DNA from: Nematostella vectensis
Taxonomy: Eukaryota; Cnidaria; Anthozoa; Actiniaria; Edwardsiidae
Assembly: GCF_932526225.1 (NCBI RefSeq)
Contig: NC_064048.1
Span: forward strand, 12,655,665 to 12,719,664
Length of the DNA: 64,000 nucleotides
Direction of reading: 5' to 3'
Positions 56,463 to 64,000 of the stretch are shown here, in pieces; within the stretch, counting starts at the first letter, position 1; each line of letters opens with the position of its first letter. The notes below the pieces were generated by a model that did no database searches, was not told the DNA's origin, and saw nothing but the letters and a program-made list of their open reading frames with translations. A program made the position numbers and the translations under genes.

Positions 56463-57396
56463 ATGGGTGATGTTGACGTTGACGATTTCTTGCCAGGTGC
56501 GTCCGCCGATCGCGGAGCGGGGGACGACGAGGCGACGCCCCTTATCCCGTTTGAACCCGACGATGGGGAGTCGATCCCAATGACGAGCACGTCATCGCGG
56601 GGGGCCCGGACGCAAACGACCGCTGAAACCTCGTTCACCACAGAGGGTGCAGCGGCAAGACTTGGTCTCCAGTCCCTCAGGGAGGAATACCCAGACCTTA
56701 ACGAGAATCTGATACGGTTCCAGTCAGACCGGAGGGGAAAGACGCTAGTACAGCTTCGCAACCTCGGCAAAGGAGGTTGGACTAAGCCAAGACAGCTGTT
56801 CAATGAGAACGGGGGCGTTCGAAATTACGTTGCAAAGCTGAAAGGCTTCAAGCTGGCGATGGGGTCCGTGGCAGAGATAGAGGCGGTCATACAGGAGAAC
56901 ACAGAACGAGTCCAAGAGCTGCAAGGGGTGGTAGCCACAGACAGGGAGACCATCGACGACCCTAACACGTCAGAGAGTCGCCGCCAAGAGGCCCGTGAGC
57001 GCAACGAGGAGAGGCTATCCGAGATTGACGAACTAGAACGCGAAAACCGAGAGCTCGAGAACCAAAAGCCGCCCAGAGAGCGCATCAAAGCCATCTTCAA
57101 AAGTACGGCTTTACCGTCACCGCTATCGGGTTGGCCGTAGCGACGACGATCGCGGCCATTGTGGCGTCGCTCGGCAGGTAGCTCTCCTCCGTGGCCAGAG
57201 GGGTCGGTAACGGGCTTAAGGCTATCGGGAAAAAGCTAGGCGAGCTTCTCCTGGGCTAGTAGGCAGCATCGCGAACTTCGTGTTTAAGGCTGTAGGGGAA
57301 GCGGTGAAATTCCTTGGCGAGAATGCGTGGCTGCTCATTCTAGCCGTAGCCGCGTTCTTGGTTCGTCGAATGCAAAGCAATCATCGGAACAAGTAA
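56463..57396 (+). pseudogene. Polinton coiled-coil / membrane protein, broken
   Basis: From ATG 56463 an acidic N-terminus, a conserved globular part (GLQSLREEYPDLNENLIRFQ, RGKTLVQLRNLGKGGWTKPR) and a coiled coil (ERNEERLSEIDELERENREL). The frame is lost near 57103 in an A-run; the continuation in the next frame has a hydrophobic helix (TVTAIGLAVATTIAAIVASL), then an in-frame TAG at 57178-57180, a GVGNGLKAIGKKLGELL helix, another shift near 57250 and a last membrane helix (ENAWLLILAVAAFLV) ending at 57394-57396. So two frameshifts and a stop. It begins 69 bp from the capsid start, divergent, and overlaps the next gene's 3' end by 16 bp. Confidence 0.7.
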
Positions 57397-58496
57397 TACG
57401 CCGCGGCCACCGCGAGTGCCGACAACCCCGCCTCGAGGGCGGTGTGGTCACACTTTTCGCCCAGTCCGGGTGCGCTTGCCGTGTCGGCGGCGGCCATGCT
57501 ATGCGCAGCATGCATTCGTAAAGAGGGGGCAGGCGCCGCGCCCTCTGCGTGCGCTTTCGCAGGTGCTAAAGCCTTGCTTCGCCGCCGGAACGGCACGCGG
57601 TCGATCCTTGGATCAGTCACGTGTTGCACCCTAGGATGCCCACCGGCCATGTTATGAGCACCGACTGGCTTTGTCTCGGTATTGATCGCGTTTGCGCCGA
57701 GCGTCATGGAGTCTGTGGCTTTCTGTAGTTTATTGTTGTAGCCCACGACGCTTTGCGTGTTTATCACCAGATCGCTCGGCATCAGCCACACTCCTTGTGC
57801 GACCGCAAGACTCAGTCTCACCTTGGCCTCCTGCATGGCTAACTGGTACCTTTGCACGCTTTGAGCGATGTCGTTTTCTATGATCGCGTCTTCAAGCAGC
57901 TTCGTGAACTCCGCCTGCGCCACCATGGCCGGCCCACCGGCCCCCGCGATGGAGGAACGGACGTTTACCTGCGCGCCAAGCACTGTGTAGACGAACGCCT
58001 CGACCGAGCGATCGAGTCTTCCTAGCCCTGCCTTTGTCAGTCCCTCACCTTTGGGAGGCGCAAACCAGCTATATTGCATGCCCCCGTGGTCGTCGTTACG
58101 TGTAAAACCCACCTGCTTCCCACTTTTGTACGTCCCACCTTCGTCGCTAAACAGATTGAGGTGGCTCGGGTACTCGTCCGCCGCCGTGTCGTAGCCACGG
58201 GTCACGTGTACGTTGCGATACCCCTCCCCTGGGTAGAACACAAACACATCGCCTAGCCCGTGGTTCCGCCCGCCTTTCCATCGGAAGTCCGGCTTACGCG
58301 GCAAACCGAACGCTATACATAGACGCTCGAAAGCGGCCTTCTTGTAGGGGTTACCTTTTTGCGTGAACGGGCTGTCGCCAGGCAGGGGGGCGCTGAGCTC
58401 GTAGAGTATCCTCCGCGTGGTAAAGCAGACGTGAAACCTTAGAAATCCCCTGATGACAGAGGGGAGCGTGGCGAAAGCGGGGTCGGTTAGGGACAC
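57381..58496 (-). CDS. Polinton conserved structural-type protein (371 aa), GTG at expected start
   Basis: Long intact frame: ATLPSVIRGFLRFHVCFTTR, DFRWKGGRNHGLGDVFVFYP, EGLTKAGLGRLDRSVEAFVY, AGAGGPAMVAQAEFTKLLED, SVQRYQLAMQEAKVRLSLAV, WLMPSDLVINTQSVVGYNNK, then a low-complexity stretch with a hairpin copy (57583-57595) and a terminal hydrophobic helix (LSALAVAAAYYLFR). I know this as a recurrent anthozoan Polinton protein of unknown function; a virion or membrane role is likely given the C-terminal anchor. The start at 58496 is GTG; the next in-frame ATG is about 140 codons on, so the start codon may be mutated. Confidence 0.7.
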   Translation of the reverse strand: MSLTDPAFATLPSVIRGFLRFHVCFTTRRILYELSAPLPGDSPFTQKGNPYKKAAFERLCIAFGLPRKPDFRWKGGRNHGLGDVFVFYPGEGYRNVHVTRGYDTAADEYPSHLNLFSDEGGTYKSGKQVGFTRNDDHGGMQYSWFAPPKGEGLTKAGLGRLDRSVEAFVYTVLGAQVNVRSSIAGAGGPAMVAQAEFTKLLEDAIIENDIAQSVQRYQLAMQEAKVRLSLAVAQGVWLMPSDLVINTQSVVGYNNKLQKATDSMTLGANAINTETKPVGAHNMAGGHPRVQHVTDPRIDRVPFRRRSKALAPAKAHAEGAAPAPSLRMHAAHSMAAADTASAPGLGEKCDHTALEAGLSALAVAAAYYLFR

Positions 58497-58845
58497 CCCG
58501 CATCCGGCGGTTGCGCACCAGACCGCAAAGTTGAGTTGCTGTGGCCAGTACCAATAGGAAGGCTCCGATAGCCACCGGCGAGACTCCTTTGCGGACTTGT
58601 GCGTGACTACTGTCTCTTTGAATGTCTCGGACTCTAGTCGTGAATGATTTGTCCTCAGCCACGTGTATCTCTAGCTGCGTGAGTAGTGGGGTGATGTCCG
58701 AGGCCGTGCTCTTTACGTGTTTTGCGCGTTTGACTCGTTCGGCTATAGCGTGTTTGATATGTTCGGCTATAGAGGCTCCCGCCGCAGTTGCCGCCTTCTT
58801 CGTCTCTTCCACCTCCCTTCGGAGAATCGCCTCCTCGTTCAGCAT
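58351..58845 (-). CDS. Polinton helical protein with membrane segment, overlapping the 371-aa gene
   Basis: ATG 58845. N-terminal ~80 residues are charged and helical (EEAILRREVEETKKAATAAG, HIKHAIAERVKRAKHVKS, SDITPLLTQLEIHVAEDKSF) followed by a membrane helix VSPVAIGAFLLVLATATQLC and RNRRMRG. The last ~48 codons overlap the start of the next gene in another frame and look unlike protein, so the true end may be earlier and the present stop at 58351 may reflect a mutation. Function unknown. Confidence 0.55.
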   Translation of the reverse strand: MLNEEAILRREVEETKKAATAAGASIAEHIKHAIAERVKRAKHVKSTASDITPLLTQLEIHVAEDKSFTTRVRDIQRDSSHAQVRKGVSPVAIGAFLLVLATATQLCGLVRNRRMRGVPNRPRFRHAPLCHQGISKVSRLLYHAEDTLRAQRPPAWRQPVHAKR

Positions 58846-58908
58846 CCGTCAGCCTTCCCAATCCATGCTCAGTCCTATTAAACACGAAGGCGGGCTGTGT
58901 TTAACACA

Positions 58909-59526
58909 ATGGTGGTCCTACATACTGTTCTCACCAAAGGCGAACAGACGCTCTTCTTCGAGCGGCCGATAAGGCGCCCACGCTTCGTGGCGCTCCGGCA
59001 GTGCTCGCTGTTTAACAGCTGGTATAATCTCGAGCGGGAGCATCAGATAACGACTATAGCCGCCCTTTTGCCCATCGCTACTCTGCCAGCCGGGCACCAC
59101 ACGGCCGAGTCCATCGTGGAAACGATCAACCGCGCTGAAAGCGAGATTCTGACCACGAAGCTGGATCCCCTTACCGGGAAGATCGCGCCCATGTCCAATG
59201 GCGTTGCGTTCCTGAATGCCGAGCTTTGCGCACTATTTGGCCTAGAGGCTAAGTAATTTTCGGCTTTGCCGAAAATAGAGGCCCTCTACATCTGCTGCGA
59301 TATCGTAGACCGCACGCAATGCCTCTCCTTAGGCGAGCCTTCAAACGTTCTCGCTTGCCTAGAAACCCGCGGGAGGCCGCACGAGAAAGTCGTCTATGGA
59401 CCCGACATTCTCGTTTGTGCCGCAGCATCTTCCTCTGAGTTTGTCTCGAGTACCCAAATATGGATCAAGGATGACCGCGGTAGACGGGTGGACTTTAAGG
59501 GCAAGCCTGTTCGCCTTGTATTATAG
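58909..59526 (+). pseudogene. Polinton structural protein (candidate minor capsid), split by a hairpin insertion
   Basis: ATG 58909. Two halves in the same frame: 58909-59256 (MVVLHTVLTKGEQTLFFERP, FNSWYNLEREHQIT, then a helical piece ending CALFGLEAK and TAA at 59254) and 59266-59526 (ALYICCDIVDRTQCLSLGEP, TQIWIKDDRGRRVDFKGKPV). The stop lies inside a 33-bp insertion made of a hairpin and one copy of a 7-bp direct repeat. Beta-rich sequence at both ends would fit a single jelly-roll minor capsid protein, but this is only a guess. Without the insertion the frame would be continuous. Confidence 0.55.
59243..59282. repeat. hairpin insertion between 7-bp direct repeats
   Basis: tagaggc at 59243-59249 and 59276-59282 flanks 26 bp containing ATTTTCGGC-TTT-GCCGAAAAT (59256-59276, last base shared with the repeat). 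The insert plus one repeat is 33 bp and brings a TAA into the surrounding gene. Confidence 0.85.
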
Positions 59527-59551
59527 CTAACCTAGGTCCGACACAACAAGC

Positions 59552-60222
59552 ATGGCAAACAGCGACGTTAGCAGTGGTGACATATACCCTTCGCTTCCCA
59601 GTGTTTGCCCCCCGAAGGGTACGCACATGACGCCTGCCGTTCCGGCAAGCATCGGCGGCGACGTGCAAAGCTTCCGACTCCAGAAAATATGTGACACTCA
59701 GGCGGTTCTAGACAACGAGATAACGCATCATCGACAGGTGCGGAAGAAGTATAAGCGCGCCTTTGCCGTTACCCATGCTGTGTCTGTGGCATCCGGCATC
59801 GCTGCAGCGCCGGGGTGGGGGTCTCTTTGAGTGGGATAGGGGTTCTGGTCGGCGGTCTGCTGGCAGGGGTCGCTGGGCTGGTCGGTGTCGTGGGCGCGGG
59901 CGCGGGGGTAGTCTCTAGGGGTCTTACAAGCAAGGTGGCTAAAAACTAAGACACGACGGTTTTAGCGGAGAGTAAGAAAAACTCGATCAGCGAGCTGGTC
60001 TCTAAGGCTCTGCAAGACGGGCATATCTCAGACGAAGAGTTTCGGCTTATACTTCGGGAACAAGAGAGATACTACGCGCTCAAGGCCGCTATCAGAGCTC
60101 GACACGGCCTCGCATCGTGTGAGAAAAAAAGCAGGAAAGGGCCCTCCCTGGAGACACGCGAAAAGATGAAAAAGAGGCTCCGAGAAATTCGCGAGGAGTT
60201 CGGGAGCGAGGTGTTCGAGTAA
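59552..60222 (+). pseudogene. Polinton glycine-rich membrane protein, frameshifted with a stop
   Basis: ATG 59552; polar N-terminus with a hairpin copy (59635-59647), a basic helix (EITHHRQVRKKYKRAFAVTH), then a Gly/Ala-rich hydrophobic stretch. A one-base indel near 59810 moves the frame; the continuation (GIGVLVGGLLAGVAGLVGVV, then VSRGLTSKVAKN) meets TAA at about 59947 and the C-terminal helix-rich part (SISELVSKALQDGHISDEEF, MKKRLREIREEFGSEVFE) runs to the stop at 60220-60222. Family recognised from anthozoan Polintons; function unknown. Confidence 0.65.
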
Positions 60223-60469
60223 AACTCAGGTTTAAACGCCACGCTAGCGGCTTTGAATTTACGGCCGAAAAACGGTTATTTCGCGCTCCGTAGGTCGGCG
60301 GTCCAATCCACGTTCCTCGTTTTCACGGCCCTCAGGTCCTAGCACAAGGTGATTAGATTACCGGCTTGTACGGAGCCCGGGAAGGGACATTTGAAAAACC
60401 TACTGCAATTTTATTTCGTGCGGTATACTTTTCGCGTCGTGAGAACTAGTTTTCAATTTTGCGTGTCTT

Positions 60470-60760
60470 TTTTTTTTTTTCGTGAGTTTATTATTTTTTT
60501 CGTGAGTTTTAATTTTTTTTTCGTGAGTTTTATTTTTTTCGTGAGTTTTATTTTTTTCGTGAGTTTTATTTTTTTTCGTGAGTTTTATTTTTTTTCGTGA
60601 GTTTTAATTTTTTTCGTGAGTTTTATTTTTTTCGTGAGTTTTATTTTTTTCGTGAGTTTTAATTATTTTTCGTGAGTTTAATTTTTTTTAGTGAGTTTCA
60701 TTTTTTTTCGTGAGTTTTATTTTTTTCGTGAGTTTATTTTTTTTCGTGAGTTTTAATTAT
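60470..60760. repeat. 17-bp minisatellite cgtgagttttatttttt, about 17 copies
   Basis: T-run length varies between copies (5 to 12), with some copies ttaatttt. Lies in the Polinton's gene-free right part. Confidence 0.95.
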
Positions 60761-61971
60761 CCGCGGGCCACTTTAAGGTAAGAACACTGTATCAAAAAAA
60801 CGCTTTTCCATTGGTACTATGGTACGTAGCGTTCGTCAATGTTTTGTTTTCTGAAAGATATGCAGCATTATTTTGTATGTTTGTGAGGTAAATAAAATCA
60901 TAGCATACTTCCAAATTTAGTCGGATTTCTTGTGAGAGTGTTAACACTTTATTTTCATTTGCATGAATATTAAAAATCAGCAAGCGTAGTGGGCCTACAA
61001 GGTATTGTTCTGGATTGAATCGTAATTAGAAAGTTTCACGTTCGCCGTCTGAATTCTTTATGAGCGCAATTAGGAGAGAGGCTAAGGGAAAAGGTAAAAA
61101 GAGGTACCCTCAGGCTAGACCCAATTCAGGGAGGGTTGGGAGGTGGGGGTTGACAGCAGCCTACCACCTAGAATTAGAAAAAATATATTAAATATTCAAA
61201 TACAAATTTTGAATATTTTGAATAGCTCTTAGTTATGAAACTAAATTCGACGAGAACCACATCAAACAATTCCCATCATTTTATCTAATGCTCTCAGATT
61301 TTACACAGCGCTTTTAGAAAAAAAAAGTAAGGTGTTCAAAATCAGAGGGGGTGTGGGGTATCAGACGGTGACCGTCACCTCCTTCATCCAAATTGCAAGT
61401 GTTTTAATCTGCTCCCTAATATGCTTCGTTCCACACAGAATTTTAAGAAACAAACGCTGCGTTTCCATGAGGTAACATTTATTTTAGTAAGAACAAAATC
61501 GCGTTAAGCTTGTCTTACATTTTTCCTAACACAATCAGAACCACGTGTAAAAACTTTTGGGTTCAACTGGAACGCAAATACCGACAAAATGTAATGGAAT
61601 ATCTTCTATTAGTAAAACAAAGTGGCCTACTTAAGTGAAGAAAGAATAGTCTATTTCCATAGGCTGCGGTAACAATGTACAACAAATTACTCGCGTCTGT
61701 GCGGAATGATTTAAACTGGAAAACAAAAGAAGTTACATTATTCTTTCAATCTCGTGGATAAGAGTAAGATACAAACTCGTGCATCATTGCCATTTTCTGG
61801 CATTCTTAATTATTCTTAATATTATTATTCTTAATAATTCTTGTTTATTTTTTTTTAAACATTAAAATGAGCACGCTGTTTTTGCTCTCTCACTGTCCCT
61901 TCGGGACTCCCGAAGAATATCGCGAAGCTCTTTCACCCAAGAGGGGGTTAGGAGGTCGTATATAGTGTATG

Positions 61972-62131
61972 TGTTGTGGTTTGAAATGCTTCTTGGTTTG
62001 AAATTGTTAAAACCAGCTGAAAAAAAGTCAAACCAAGAAGCATTTCAAACCACAACAAATGTGGCATGGTTTGAATTTTTTTCAAACTGGTTTTAACAAT
62101 TTCAAACCAAGAAGCATTTCAAACCACAACA
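61972..62131. repeat. 160-bp foldback with 45-bp arms
   Basis: Arms 61972-62016 (tgttgtggtttgaaatgctt, cttggtttgaaattgttaaa, accag) and 62087-62131. The loop holds a third, shorter copy of the right arm (caaaccaagaagcatttcaa, 62029-62048, then accacaac), so the left arm can pair with either. Confidence 0.9.
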
Positions 62132-62396
62132 TATGCTACAAGATGCGACAACACGATTATGTTTGAGTGGTTTTATTCTACGACTCTACATACAGAACGT
62201 TCTCGGTACGTTTAGATTGTGATTACGCAAGGCCACGAGATGGCTTCGGCGCCGTATTGTCTACGGAATGTTTGCACAAAGCATGTGATTGACAGACCGG
62301 TATTTTTCTACCTAAAACGGGTCATTACGTCAGCGAATTCACTGCTGCAACAAGCGGTTTTGCCGTTCAAAGTCGAGCAGTGCCTATCGTTTCACC

Positions 62397-62543
62397 ATGG
62401 ACGAGTTTGAGAACGCTTTAGACGACATTGTTCGCCGAAGCAACAGTGAGTACGACGAAGAATTACTCGTCCCAGCGCCTTCACGTCATGGAATGGCAGT
62501 CTCTACTCGAAAGAACCATCGGAGAGGCCGCGAAACTTGGTAG
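62397..62543 (+). CDS. possible small ORF or first exon (48 aa)
   Basis: ATG 62397 in a strong initiation context (caccatgg). It reads MDEFENALDDIVRRSNSEYD, then a basic tail, stop at 62541. A good splice donor (gtgagtacg) starts at 62446, so it could instead be a 5' coding exon of about 49 bp. No family recognised; no partner exon identified. Confidence 0.3.
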   Translation: MDEFENALDDIVRRSNSEYDEELLVPAPSRHGMAVSTRKNHRRGRETW

Positions 62544-62734
62544 CTTCAGCCGAGGCAGATATAAGAAGGCTCCCAGCCATCAATATTAGGCAGGAGCCTT
62601 AAGGACCTCCAAAGCTGCCTAAGCCGAGACCCATGTAGCGTTAGACCGTGGGGCCTATATAGCCACTGAAAACCTACAAAGCTACATTTCCTCACACTGT
62701 GCTCGTGTTTTTTGTGCTCATTGGTTTTGTCCCA

Positions 62735-63420
62735 ACCGTGGGACATTTTTTGCGATCCCTTGAGCCATTGCGGGCTTAGCGGTTTCGTGCCACGCTTGGC
62801 ACGATTCTGCGATCCCTTGAGTCATTGCGGGCTTAGCGACTTCGTGCCACGCTTGGCACGATTCTGCGATCCCTTAAGCCATTGCGGGCTTAGCGGTTTG
62901 GAACGCTTTTGTCGTGCCATGCTTGGCACGGTTTTGCGATCCCTTGAGTCATTGCGGGCTTAGCGATTTCGTGCCAAGCGTGGCACGATTCTGCGATCCC
63001 TTGAGCCATTGCGGGCTTAGCTGTTTCGTGCCACGCTTGGCACGATTTTGCGATCCTTTGAGTCATTGCGGGCTTAGCGATTTCGTGCCACGCTTGGCAC
63101 GATTCTGCGATCCCTTGAGTCATTGCGGGCTTAGCGACTTCGTGCAACGCTTGGCACGATTTTGCGATCCCTTAAGCCATTGCGGGCTTAGCGGTTTGGA
63201 ACGATTTTGCCGTGCCATGCTTGGCACGATTTTGCGATCCCTTGAGTCATTGCGGGCTTAGCGATTTCGTGCCAAGCGTGGCACGATTCTGCGATCCCTT
63301 GAGCCATTGCGGGCTTAGCTGTTTCGTGCCACGCTTGGCACGATTTTGCGATCCTTTGAGTCATTGCGGGCTTAGCGATTTCGTGCCACGCTTGGAACGA
63401 TTTTGCAATCCCTTGAGCCT
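62735..63420. repeat. about 59-bp hairpin-bearing tandem array, about 11 copies
   Basis: Unit: cgtgccacgcttggcacgat, tctgcgatcccttgagtcat, tgcgggcttagcgattt. The first word is a hairpin (cgtgcca / tggcacg). A higher-order repeat of about 298 bp is visible: two variant units with ggtttggaacg (62897 and 63192) and the compensatory form gtgccaagcgtggcacg (62971 and 63269) recur at this spacing. The ORFs in it are repeat translations. Confidence 0.95.
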
Positions 63421-63421
63421 C

Positions 63422-63495
63422 TAGTGCTGTCCACATCTGTACTTTTTGTGTGCTAGGTGTGCTGATGAGCCCTGATATTGGGCGAAACGGCGTTG
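63422..63495 (+). ncRNA. type III hammerhead ribozyme inside the Polinton right end
   Basis: Complete motif. Stem III 5' strand tagtgctgt (63422-63430), cleavage C at 63431 (GUC), stem I cacatctg (63432-63439) paired with taggtgtg (63454-63461) around a 14-nt loop, CTGATGA (63462-63468), stem II GCCC/GGGC with a 7-nt loop (63469-63483), GAAA (63484-63487), stem III 3' strand acggcgttg (63487-63495). Stem I has 8 pairs (2 wobbles), stem II 4, stem III 9 (4 wobbles). All invariant core bases are present. It begins right after the hairpin array and lies about 200 bp from the right inverted repeat. Activity is inferred, not shown. Confidence 0.75.
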
Positions 63496-63694
63496 CTAGG
63501 CATGTGTCTTGTGCCTTGGTTCCAACACGCTTAGACTTGCGGCAGACGTTGCTAGGCTTGTGTCTTGTGCCTTGGTTCCCACACGCTACCGTGCGAAGCG
63601 CTGGGGGGGGGGGGGGGGGTAGCCACCCTGTCATCGTCTTAGGCTCCCCCTTTGGCGCGCTCTTGCCCGACCTTCCCACCCGAACCCCACCCGA
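63496..63694. other. Polinton subterminal region with a 55-bp duplication and G-run
   Basis: The segment gttgctaggcatgtgtcttg, tgccttggttcc, acacgct occurs at about 63492 and again at about 63547. A G-run of about 18 (63602-63619) follows a cgtgcgaagcgc word. Confidence 0.8.
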
Positions 63695-63918
63695 CGCAGG
63701 TTAGCAATTGCTGAATATTTATCTACCAGAGCCCCGCCCGACGTAGATTAGTAATTGCTAATTATTTATCTACGCGAAGTGGTCCCGACGTAGATTGATA
63801 ATTGCTAATTATTTATTTACACGAAGTGGTCCCGACGTAGATTAATATTTAGCAATTATTAATCTACGCGAAACACGTTTCGGTTTCACTGAAAATCCAA
63901 AGTCCCCCCCCCCCCCCC
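63695..63918. repeat. Polinton right terminal inverted repeat
   Basis: Reverse complement of the left end: subrepeats with agtggtcccgacgtagatta, then cgcgaaacacgtttcggttt, cactgaaaatccaaagtc and a C-run of 16 to 17. It has about four subrepeats against about three on the left, so copy number differs between ends. Confidence 0.92.
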
Positions 63919-63924
63919 TAAGAT
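63919..63924. repeat. right 6-bp target site duplication TAAGAT
   Basis: Matches 47299-47304. The last 76 bp of the window beyond it are host flank. Confidence 0.85.
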
Positions 63925-64000
63925 TTAAACGCCTGAATCAATTGCGTACTAAACACAATTGAACCCTAGGTTTTACAGCTAGAAATCATTGACTAATATA

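Larger units (their letters stand above)
60223..62396. other. Polinton right-hand non-coding region
   Basis: Drops from GC-rich coding sequence to AT-rich sequence. Contains the CGTGAGTTTT array (60470-60760) and a foldback (61972-62131). No ORF with recognisable sequence. It is unusual that about 3.5 kb of the element's right side lacks genes; it could be cargo or a secondary insertion. Confidence 0.5.
47305..63918. mobile_element. Polinton/Maverick element, 16,614 bp
   Basis: Large self-synthesising DNA transposon / integrated virus-like element. Evidence: inverted ends (47305-47482 and 63695-63918), flanking TAAGAT duplication, and the hallmark gene set of family B polymerase, retroviral-type integrase, HerA/A32-like packaging ATPase and a capsid protein gene. 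Length is within the usual 15-20 kb. It is much more GC-rich than its surroundings between 47.5 and 60.2 kb. No adenovirus-type cysteine protease gene was found. Plus-strand genes are all disrupted, so this copy cannot replicate itself. Inserted about 0.8 kb downstream of WRN. Confidence 0.93.

Noticed and set aside
47500-60230. Bacterial contamination as explanation for the GC-rich gene-dense block
   Set aside because: Clean inverted repeats and target duplication within host sequence and Polinton-specific genes show it is an integrated element.
60265-60330. tRNA-like segment (gtaggtcggcggtccaatcc)
   Set aside because: The B-box-like word has no cloverleaf around it and no acceptor stem could be formed.

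Overview
The window is animal genomic DNA, most likely from an anthozoan cnidarian (sea anemone or coral). The left 47 kb is AT-rich and intron-rich and carries four host genes: the 5' part of UTP20 (minus strand, running off the left edge), an unidentified single-exon gene in head-to-head orientation with it, an animal cryptochrome/(6-4)photolyase-family gene (minus strand), and a complete WRN-type RecQ helicase gene (plus strand, 30 exons, 1065 codons plus stop, all exon phases compatible). Phylum is an inference from gene content, intron density and the type of transposon; no marker gene settles the species.

The introns of these genes are dominated by minisatellites with units of about 19 to 66 bp. 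In at least twelve cases the repeat unit includes the splice junction and the adjoining exon edge (UTP20 exon 2, cryptochrome exon 6, WRN exons 4, 5, 6, 7, 8, 9, 17, 24, 25 and 26), so the genes are studded with arrays of decoy splice donors or acceptors. Two-copy duplications of the same kind (WRN exons 5 and 7, and the WRN 3' coding end) look like early stages of the process. Other repeats include a small MITE family with a 6-bp target duplication, a decayed hAT transposase, and a 157-bp foldback whose minus strand contains a complete type I hammerhead ribozyme.

From 47305 to 63918 lies one GC-rich Polinton/Maverick element (16.6 kb) with terminal inverted repeats built from AT-rich palindromic subrepeats and a 6-bp target site duplication (TAAGAT). 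Its gene set is a zinc-binding protein, a fused family B DNA polymerase / SF1 helicase / HNH-type protein, a retroviral-type integrase, the HerA/A32-type packaging ATPase, a major capsid protein and several conserved small membrane or structural proteins. All five plus-strand genes are broken by frameshifts or stops; the minus-strand genes keep open frames, although two lack an ATG at the expected start. The element would therefore need replication functions from elsewhere. It is peppered with 13-bp hairpins (5-bp stem, 3-nt loop), one larger hairpin of that style sits between 7-bp direct repeats and introduces a stop codon into a gene, and a type III hammerhead ribozyme lies about 420 bp inside its right end.
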